Source of the DNA: Aquincolibacterium sp964606385
Lineage (GTDB): Bacteria > Omnitrophota > Omnitrophia > Omnitrophales > Aquincolibacteriaceae
Reading direction: 5' to 3'
DNA length: 64,000 nucleotides
NCBI GenBank assembly: GCA_964606385.1
Contig: CAZSFZ010000008.1
Span: 16,807 to 80,806 of the forward strand
Shown: one piece after another, positions 59,062 through 64,000 of the stretch
How the letters are laid out: each line of letters opens with the position of its first letter
Numbering within the stretch: the stretch's first letter is position 1
Position numbers and translations under genes: made by a program
The notes under the pieces: model-generated
What the model saw: the letters and a program-made list of their open reading frames with translations, nothing else
What the model was told of the DNA's origin: nothing
Database searches by the model: none

Positions 59062-61743
59062 TTAAACGTTAACGCCGCAGCACTTTTTGTATTTCCGACC
59101 GCTGCCGCAGGGGCAGGGATCGTTCCGGCCGACCTTGTCATGGACCCGCTTGATCGGAACCGGCGCCTGATCGTCCGGCGCTTCATTGCGAGGCGCGAAC
59201 GGCGAAGGCGCGTTCATGCCCCGGGGCAATTTCGCGGGAGACGGCCCCCTGCTTTCCGAAATGCTGGCTTCGGGGTGCAGGTATTGTGTTTTGGGCGCTT
59301 CGGTCGGCTCCGCATGTTTCACTTCATGGACCTGCTGGACGCGGAAGAGAAGTTCGATCGCCTCTTCCTTGATACTGTCCGTCATCTGATCGAACATATC
59401 GAAGGCCTCGCGTTTATACTCCACAAGAGGGTCGCGCTGGCCATAGGCCCGGAGCCCGATCCCTTCGCGGAGGTTGTCGAGCCCGTAGAGATGTTCCTTC
59501 CATTTCGTGTCGATCACCTGGAGCAGGATGTAGCGCACAAGATACTGCATGCGCTCCAGACCGAATTCCTGTTCGCGGCGGCTGAGCTGTTCGCCCACTT
59601 TTTCTTCCAGGACCTCCAGCAGCGCGTCCATGTCATCCATGTTCTTCTCGACCGCCTCACGAAAACCACCGCCGAATTTTTCGCTTAACGCCGTGATCAG
59701 CCCCTCAGGATTCTTGTCTTCTTCGCGGATGTCCGGATTGATATAGGTCAGCACGAGGCTCTCCACCACATTCTCCACCATCTGAAGCACATGCTTCTTG
59801 AGTTCCTCCGGAGAACCTTTGAGCACGAGGTCCCGTTCGCCGTAAATCAGTTCGCGCTGGCGGTTCATGACATCGTCATATTCGAGCAGGTGCTTGCGGA
59901 TCTCGAAGTTATGAGCTTCCACGCGCTTCTGGGCTGTTTCCATCGCGCGACTTACGAGCGGGTGCTGGATCTCGTCGCCTTCCTGCATCCCGAGCCGCTG
60001 CATCATGCTGGAGATCCTGTCGGAGCCGAAAAGCCGCATTAATTCATCTTCAAGCGCGATAAAGAACTTTGAAGAACCCGGATCGCCCTGTCGTCCGCAA
60101 CGGCCGCGCAGCTGGTTATCGATGCGTCGCGCCTCATGACGTTCGGTGCCGATCACCGCGAGCCCGCCTTTATCCGCGACGCCGGGGCCGAGAACGATAT
60201 CCGTTCCGCGGCCTGCCATGTTGGTTGCGATCGTCACAACTCCCGGTTGGCCCGCCTGCGCCACGATCTCGGCTTCCTTCTCGTGATACTTGGCATTCAA
60301 GACCACATGCGGGAGATTGATCTTCTGGAGCATGCGGCTCAGGCGCTCGGATTTTTCGATCGAGATCGTTCCCACGAGAACCGGCCTTCCTTTTTTATGC
60401 TCTTCTCCGACCTCGCGCACAACGGCCTCGAATTTTTCACGCTCGGTCCTGTAAATACAATCCGTGGAGTCCTTGCGGACGCACGGACGGTTCGGCGGGA
60501 TCACGACGACATCCAGCTTGTAGATCTTGTCAAATTCCACCGCTTCGGTCGCGGCTGTCCCCGTCATGCCGGAAAGTTTTTTATACATGCGGAAATAATT
60601 CTGGAACGTCACGGTCGCGAGCGTCTGGTTCTCCCGGCGGATCTCCACGCCTTCCTTGGCCTCGAGCGCCTGGTGAAGCCCGTCCGAGAAGCGGCGGCCC
60701 GGCATGAGGCGGCCCGTGAACTCGTCGACGATCAGGATCTCGCCGTCCTTGACCACATAATCCACGTCCTTTTCAAAAAACTCGTTGGCCCGCAATGCGG
60801 TCATGATGTGATGCCGTTCGGCGACCGTATCCGAATCGTGCATATTGCTCACGCCCATAAGTCTCGCGGCCTTGAGCTCGCCCTGTTCGGTCATGCGGAT
60901 CGTTTTGGCCTTTTCGTCAGCGATATAATCTACTGTTTTTTTGATCTCCTCGAGCTTGGCCTTCCAGTCAGGGTCCACTTCTTCTTTCACGATCCGGTGG
61001 CCTTTCATCGAAATCGCCGCACGCTGAGCCCGATAATATTTATCCGTCGAATCTTCCGCGGGGCCGGAAATGATAAGAGGCGTACGGGCTTCGTCGATCA
61101 GGATGGAATCCACTTCGTCGACGATCGCGTAATGGAGCGGACGCTGGACCCGCATCTCGATATGGGTCACCATGTTGTCGCGCAGATAATCAAAACCGAA
61201 CTCGTTGTTGGTCCCGTAGGTAATGTCCGAGGCGTACGCCTTCTGACGTTCTTCCTGCGGGATATCATGTTGGATCACACCAACCGTCAAACCGAGGAAT
61301 TCATAGATCGGTCCCATCCAGTTCCGGTCACGGCGAGCCAGGTAATCGTTCACCGTCACAACATGAGCGCCCTTGCCTTCCAAAGCGTTCAGGTAGACCG
61401 GCAACGTACCGACAAGCGTTTTTCCTTCGCCTGTGGACATCTCGGCGATCTTGCCCTTGTGAAGGACGATCCCTCCAAGGATCTGAACGTCGAAATGACG
61501 CATCTTGGTCGTGCGTTTGGACGCTTCGCGCACAACCGCAAAAGCCTCGGGAAGAATATCATCCAGCGTCTGCCCCTCAGCGAGACGCTTTCTGAATTCA
61601 TCCGTCTTCGCGCGCAGCTCCGCATCCGTCAGTTTTTGAACGGCCGGCTCAAAAGAATTGACCTGGGCAACGATCGGCCAAAGCTGCTTAAGCGTGCGGG
61701 TATTCTGCGTTCCGAAAATCTTCTTCAAAATAAAATTGATCAT
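59062..61743 (-). CDS. secA: Preprotein translocase ATPase SecA
   Basis: The 893-residue protein has the DEAD-like motor with MSTGEGKTLVGTLP, VDEVDSILIDEARTPLIISG, and the late QLRGRCGRQGDPGSS, and a C-terminal zinc-binding tail CPCGSGRKYKKCC preceded by an unstructured linker. SecA drives protein export through SecYEG. It follows prfB by 18 bp. Confidence 0.97.
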   Translation of the reverse strand: MINFILKKIFGTQNTRTLKQLWPIVAQVNSFEPAVQKLTDAELRAKTDEFRKRLAEGQTLDDILPEAFAVVREASKRTTKMRHFDVQILGGIVLHKGKIAEMSTGEGKTLVGTLPVYLNALEGKGAHVVTVNDYLARRDRNWMGPIYEFLGLTVGVIQHDIPQEERQKAYASDITYGTNNEFGFDYLRDNMVTHIEMRVQRPLHYAIVDEVDSILIDEARTPLIISGPAEDSTDKYYRAQRAAISMKGHRIVKEEVDPDWKAKLEEIKKTVDYIADEKAKTIRMTEQGELKAARLMGVSNMHDSDTVAERHHIMTALRANEFFEKDVDYVVKDGEILIVDEFTGRLMPGRRFSDGLHQALEAKEGVEIRRENQTLATVTFQNYFRMYKKLSGMTGTAATEAVEFDKIYKLDVVVIPPNRPCVRKDSTDCIYRTEREKFEAVVREVGEEHKKGRPVLVGTISIEKSERLSRMLQKINLPHVVLNAKYHEKEAEIVAQAGQPGVVTIATNMAGRGTDIVLGPGVADKGGLAVIGTERHEARRIDNQLRGRCGRQGDPGSSKFFIALEDELMRLFGSDRISSMMQRLGMQEGDEIQHPLVSRAMETAQKRVEAHNFEIRKHLLEYDDVMNRQRELIYGERDLVLKGSPEELKKHVLQMVENVVESLVLTYINPDIREEDKNPEGLITALSEKFGGGFREAVEKNMDDMDALLEVLEEKVGEQLSRREQEFGLERMQYLVRYILLQVIDTKWKEHLYGLDNLREGIGLRAYGQRDPLVEYKREAFDMFDQMTDSIKEEAIELLFRVQQVHEVKHAEPTEAPKTQYLHPEASISESRGPSPAKLPRGMNAPSPFAPRNEAPDDQAPVPIKRVHDKVGRNDPCPCGSGRKYKKCCGVNV

Positions 61744-61761
61744 AGTTCCTTTGAAAGCCGG

Positions 61762-62869
61762 TTATTTAGTTACATTCTGCTTCAAGTAAGCTTCGATAAA
61801 TTCATCCAATTTCCCGTCCATCACCGCGTCCCCATTCGACGTTTCAAAATCCGTCCGGTGGTCCTTGACCATCGTATACGGATGAAAAACATAGGACCGG
61901 ATCTGGGAACCCCACTCGATCTTTTTCTTGGGTCCATACTGCGTGGCCATCGCGGCTTCTTTTTCCTGCAGCAACCTTTCATAAAGCCGCGCTTTCAAAA
62001 CTTTCATCGCGACCGCTTTGTTCTGCGTCTGAGAACGTTCATTTTGGCACTGTGTCACGATCCCCGTCGCCAGGTGGGTGATACGGATCGCGCTTGAGGT
62101 TTTGTTCACGTGCTGTCCGCCCGCGCCACCGGCACGGAAAGCGTCGACCCGGATATCCTCGTCCCGGATCTCAATCTCCGGGATATCATCCACTTCGGCA
62201 ATAACATCCATGGACGCGAAAGAGGTATGACGCCTTTTATTCGCATCAAACGGCGATATTCGCACAAGCCGGTGCACCCCCGACTCGGCTTTGAGATAAC
62301 CGTAGGCGTAGGCGCCTTGCACGATAAAAGTCGCGCTCTTGATTCCCGCCTCCTCCCCCTGCATCAGATCGACCATCTGGACCGCATAGCCGTGCTGCTC
62401 CGCCCAGCGAGTGTACATGCGATAGAGCATCTGAGCCCAATCACAAGCCTCGGTCCCGCCCGCGCCGGAATTGATACTCACGATCGCGTTATTGGGATCA
62501 AACGGACCCGATAAAAGCCTTTGGAATTCGAGGAGTTCCACTTCCCGGGCGAGTTTTTCAACATCTTCCTGGAGTTCTTTCAGGGACTCGGCTTGATTTT
62601 CATCCATCATCCCAATGAGCTCTAGAAGATCTCCGGCTGTTTGATGGGCTTTGTGCCAGGGATCGACGACTTTTTTGAGGACTTTGAGGCGTTCGACCGT
62701 GGCCTGGGCATCCTGCGGGCGGTCCCAGAAATCCGCCGCGGTCATTTTTTGATTAATATTCGAGATCTCGCGCTCCTGGGCCTCCAGGTCAAAGGTACCC
62801 CCTTATCTCTTGGAGTTTTTCCTTGAGATCCGTAACGCGGTCCTTGAGCGCAGTAATTTCTTCTTTCAT
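61762..62869 (-). CDS. prfB: Peptide chain release factor 2 with programmed +1 frameshift
   Basis: Translation begins at the ATG at 62867-62869, gives 26 codons ending RGYL, and meets an in-frame TGA (62789-62791). A +1 shift on CTT-T continues into the long frame to the stop at 61762. The combined protein is about 368 residues. The long frame has the RF2 codon-recognition motif SPF (RLVRISPFD) and the catalytic GGQ (GAGGQHVNKT). RF2 ends translation at UGA and UAA, and the frameshift autoregulates it. No Shine-Dalgarno sequence precedes the ATG; a promoter ends about 10 nt upstream. Confidence 0.95.
62789..62803 (-). promoter_or_regulatory. prfB: Programmed +1 frameshift site of prfB
   Basis: The minus strand reads AGGGGG-TAC-CTT-TGA-C, with the SD-like AGGGGG at 62798-62803 three nucleotides before the slippery CTT and the UGA at 62789-62791. 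This matches the E. coli prfB site (AGGGGGTATCTTTGAC) except for one base. It is the autoregulatory switch of RF2. Confidence 0.95.
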
Positions 62870-62878
62870 GATTTGCGT

Positions 62879-62907
62879 AGTGTACTGAAGGAGGAGTGGA
62901 TTTACAA
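62879..62907 (-). promoter_or_regulatory. Candidate promoter for prfB
   Basis: TTGTAA (62902-62907), 17 bp, TACACT (62879-62884) on the minus strand. The -10 ends 9 nt before the prfB ATG, so the mRNA would have almost no leader. Confidence 0.45.
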
Positions 62908-62943
62908 GGGAAGAACACTTCAACGCCGGACCACGCACCACAA

Positions 62944-62987
62944 CCCACGGGCCACGTGGGCCGTGGACCTTGAACCGTGGCCCGACC
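62944..62987. repeat. CCACGG-rich imperfect dyad and repeats
   Basis: CCACGG-GC-CACGTG-GG-CCGTGG (62945-62966) is almost perfectly symmetric and is followed by another ACCGTGGCCCG. Similar GTGG units continue to the left. On the minus strand it follows the stop of the small membrane gene and could form a strong hairpin, but no U-run follows. Confidence 0.45.
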
Positions 62988-62989
62988 TA

Positions 62990-63178
62990 TTAGATCATCG
63001 GATTGTGCTTGTGTTTGACCGTGGCGAGTTTTGCGGCCATCGCGAAGAATCCGACAAAAAGAATGAAACTCTTCGGATCGAAAGCGCGGAACCCGAACAC
63101 GATCAAATAAAGGATCAGGCATACGGTCACAAGCAATGCGCCGCTGGCGACCAGCTTATGCCTCTGGGGCTCTGTCAT
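62990..63178 (-). CDS. Small two-helix membrane protein
   Basis: The 62-residue protein has two predicted helices (about 9-30 and 36-50) and a basic, His-rich end (KHKHNPMI). AGGAGGT at 7 nt before the ATG is a strong ribosome site, and a good promoter (TTGCGT-17-TAGAAT) lies about 85 bp upstream. It looks like a real, well expressed gene; no family was recognised. Confidence 0.6.
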   Translation of the reverse strand: MTEPQRHKLVASGALLVTVCLILYLIVFGFRAFDPKSFILFVGFFAMAAKLATVKHKHNPMI

Positions 63179-63264
63179 GGCTTACCTCCTATTTGCCGTC
63201 CAAACCTACTCTAGGATGTGATCCACTAAAACAGCCCGACTTCGGCACTTTTATCTACGGCATT

Positions 63265-63293
63265 ATTCTAGACCTTTTAAAGAGGGAACGCAA
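63265..63293 (-). promoter_or_regulatory. Promoter for the small membrane protein
   Basis: TTGCGT (63288-63293), 17 bp, TAGAAT (63265-63270) on the minus strand, in the gap between the HTH gene and the 62-residue gene. Start site expected near 63258. Confidence 0.55.
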
Positions 63294-63335
63294 CCCGACA
63301 GAATGGGCGGAGTAACGACCGGCTCGTCCCGGGCA

Positions 63336-63584
63336 TCAGCTGAAATCAAAAAATTCCTTCTGCTTGGAGGAAGATTTTCCGAGGGCCTTCTCAGCGGACT
63401 TGAAGGAAATCCGCTCCTTACGGAGATTGCGATCGATCCAGCGGAAAAGCTCGGCTTTTTTGAACCGCACACATTTGCCGAGTTTCACATATGGGATCAG
63501 GCCCAGGTGCACCCATTGATACACCGTGGAAGGCTTCACCTCGATCAGTTCGCTCACCTGCTTTGCCGTCATCAAACGTTCCAT
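63336..63584 (-). CDS. Excisionase-type HTH DNA-binding protein
   Basis: The 82-residue protein has an N-terminal winged HTH of the MerR/excisionase (HTH_17) type: MTAKQVSELIEVKPSTVYQW, GLIPYVKLGKCVRF and FRWID. The C-terminal 25 residues are Lys/Ser-rich and not part of the domain. Such small proteins act as excisionases, as AlpA-like regulators or as housekeeping DNA-binding factors. No integrase is seen in the window. It follows the 70-residue membrane protein gene by 10 bp. Confidence 0.8.
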   Translation of the reverse strand: MERLMTAKQVSELIEVKPSTVYQWVHLGLIPYVKLGKCVRFKKAELFRWIDRNLRKERISFKSAEKALGKSSSKQKEFFDFS

Positions 63585-63594
63585 GAAATCTCCA

Positions 63595-63807
63595 TCAGGC
63601 CTGTTTCTCTTCTTTTTTACCGAGGGATTCGATCAAAAAAAGCGTCGCTTTCCCGATCAGCCATATCGCCAAGAGCAGGATGATCACCCCGAGGACCAAA
63701 CGAAGGAATACTCCCAGCACAATGAGAAGCGGCCACAAAAGCAATCCGAGCAGGGAAAGAACCATCGCCATCACGATCACGAGCAATCCGACCAGAAACG
63801 CTTTCAT
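63595..63807 (-). CDS. Small hydrophobic membrane protein
   Basis: The 70-residue protein is almost entirely hydrophobic, with two predicted transmembrane helices (about 3-28 and 32-58) and a short basic tail (KKEEKQA). AGGAGGT precedes the ATG and a TATAAT (63849-63854) lies 42 nt upstream. Family unknown. It forms a unit with the HTH gene. Confidence 0.6.
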   Translation of the reverse strand: MKAFLVGLLVIVMAMVLSLLGLLLWPLLIVLGVFLRLVLGVIILLLAIWLIGKATLFLIESLGKKEEKQA

Positions 63808-63848
63808 AAGACCTCCTGTGCGCGATCAGGACCCGCGCTTTGCTTTCC

Positions 63849-63854
63849 ATTATA
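63849..63854 (-). promoter_or_regulatory. -10 element for the membrane/HTH unit
   Basis: A consensus TATAAT on the minus strand 42 nt before the ATG at 63805-63807; the -35 is weak. It lies back to back with the -10 of tRNA-His. Confidence 0.45.
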
Positions 63855-63888
63855 TGTCTTTCTCCCTTCCCTAATACACTTTTTTCGA

Positions 63889-63894
63889 TATAAT
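63889..63894 (+). promoter_or_regulatory. -10 element for tRNA-His
   Basis: A consensus TATAAT on the plus strand 25 nt before the tRNA. No good -35 was seen (TTCCCT about 16 bp upstream). Confidence 0.5.
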
Positions 63895-63919
63895 GCCTCC
63901 CTGTTTCCCAAATCATCGC

Positions 63920-63994
63920 GGCGGTCGTAGCTCAGTTGGTTAGAGCATCAGATTGTGGATCTGAGGGTCGCGGGTTCAAATCCCGTCGACCGCC
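63920..63994 (+). tRNA. tRNA-His (anticodon GTG)
   Basis: A full cloverleaf: acceptor stem GCGGTCG with CGACCGC (63921-63927, 63987-63993), the D-arm sequence AGCTCAGTTGGTTAGAGC, anticodon stem TCAGA/TCTGA with loop TTGTGGA (anticodon GTG at 63955-63957), and T-loop GGTTCAAATCC. G at 63920 and C at 63994 form the G-1:C73 pair that identifies tRNA-His. CCA is not encoded. A T-run begins right after and may be the terminator, cut by the window. Confidence 0.97.
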
Positions 63995-64000
63995 CTTTTT

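Noticed and set aside
60136..62097. 653-residue plus-strand frame
   Set aside because: Antisense to secA and prfB; no recognisable motif.
63179..63335. Additional small gene between the 62-residue gene and the HTH gene
   Set aside because: Only a promoter and leader are seen; frames are too short and unconvincing.
1..64000. CRISPR arrays, insertion sequences, prophage genes, rRNA
   Set aside because: Searched by eye; no regularly spaced repeats, transposase or integrase motifs, phage structural proteins or rRNA sequence were seen.

Overview
The window reads as a stretch of chromosome from a Gram-negative (two-membrane) bacterium. It carries lipoprotein sorting (LolC/E and LolD), Lnt, an Mla-type MCE transporter, an AsmA-like protein and an OmpA-like lipoprotein. 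Alongside these it has the McsA/McsB/ClpC protein-quality-control set, which is better known from Firmicutes but also occurs in several diderm candidate phyla. That mixture, the moderately high GC, and the very tight packing with ATGA start/stop overlaps suggest an uncultured lineage such as Omnitrophota (PVC-related). This taxonomic guess is an inference; no marker in the window proves it. Almost all genes lie on the minus strand, and I found no insertion sequence, prophage or CRISPR array.

Layout (transcription mostly right to left). 0-4.4 kb: STAND-type ATPase, HIT hydrolase, GAF plus degenerate HD-GYP protein, small membrane protein, and an OmpA-like lipoprotein cut by the window edge. 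4.4-4.76 kb: a non-coding gap. 4.76-9.2 kb: PtsN-like EIIA and a small helical protein, preceded by a tandem-repeat operator; then an OmpR/CusS-type two-component pair, a cation-efflux transporter and a single-domain response regulator. 9.2-14.2 kb: mutL, mutS and a 3D-domain protein. 14.2-17 kb: BT1-like transporter, HAD phosphatase (plus strand), radC. 17-27.7 kb: housekeeping genes (TPR protein, tsaE, thiL, mtnA, tatD, metG, holB-like, tmk, cysS, fused ispDF). 27.7-43.5 kb: PIN-TRAM protein, mlaD-mlaF-mlaE, AsmA-like, clpC, DUF4139, mcsB, mcsA, ilvE, lolD, lolC, lysS, headed by a consensus-like sigma70 promoter in front of lysS. 43.5-46.7 kb: membrane PAS histidine kinase and REC-GGDEF-EAL protein. 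46.9-48 kb: plus-strand glycosyltransferase.

48.1-55.3 kb holds the most unusual locus: a compact type II polyketide/fatty-acid-like operon. It encodes a methyltransferase, two hot-dog proteins (one with dehydratase residues, one without the histidine), an ACP with a cysteine-rich tail, a dedicated phosphopantetheinyl transferase, a ketosynthase paired with a chain-length-factor-like partner that has lost all three C-H-H residues, a thioester-reductase-like SDR, and a secreted lysine-rich protein. It ends at a clear terminator. A ketoreductase is transcribed divergently. Together these could build and reductively release a polyene-like or otherwise unusual acyl chain. The exact architecture matches no cluster I can name with confidence.

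55.3-64 kb: small lipoprotein, lnt, a GT-C membrane glycosyltransferase with TPR repeats, secA, prfB with the classical programmed +1 frameshift, small membrane proteins, an excisionase-type HTH protein, and a tRNA-His on the plus strand at the right edge. Several genes (prfB, radC, the ketoreductase) have promoter-like elements so close to the start codon, with no Shine-Dalgarno sequence, that leaderless transcripts are plausible.
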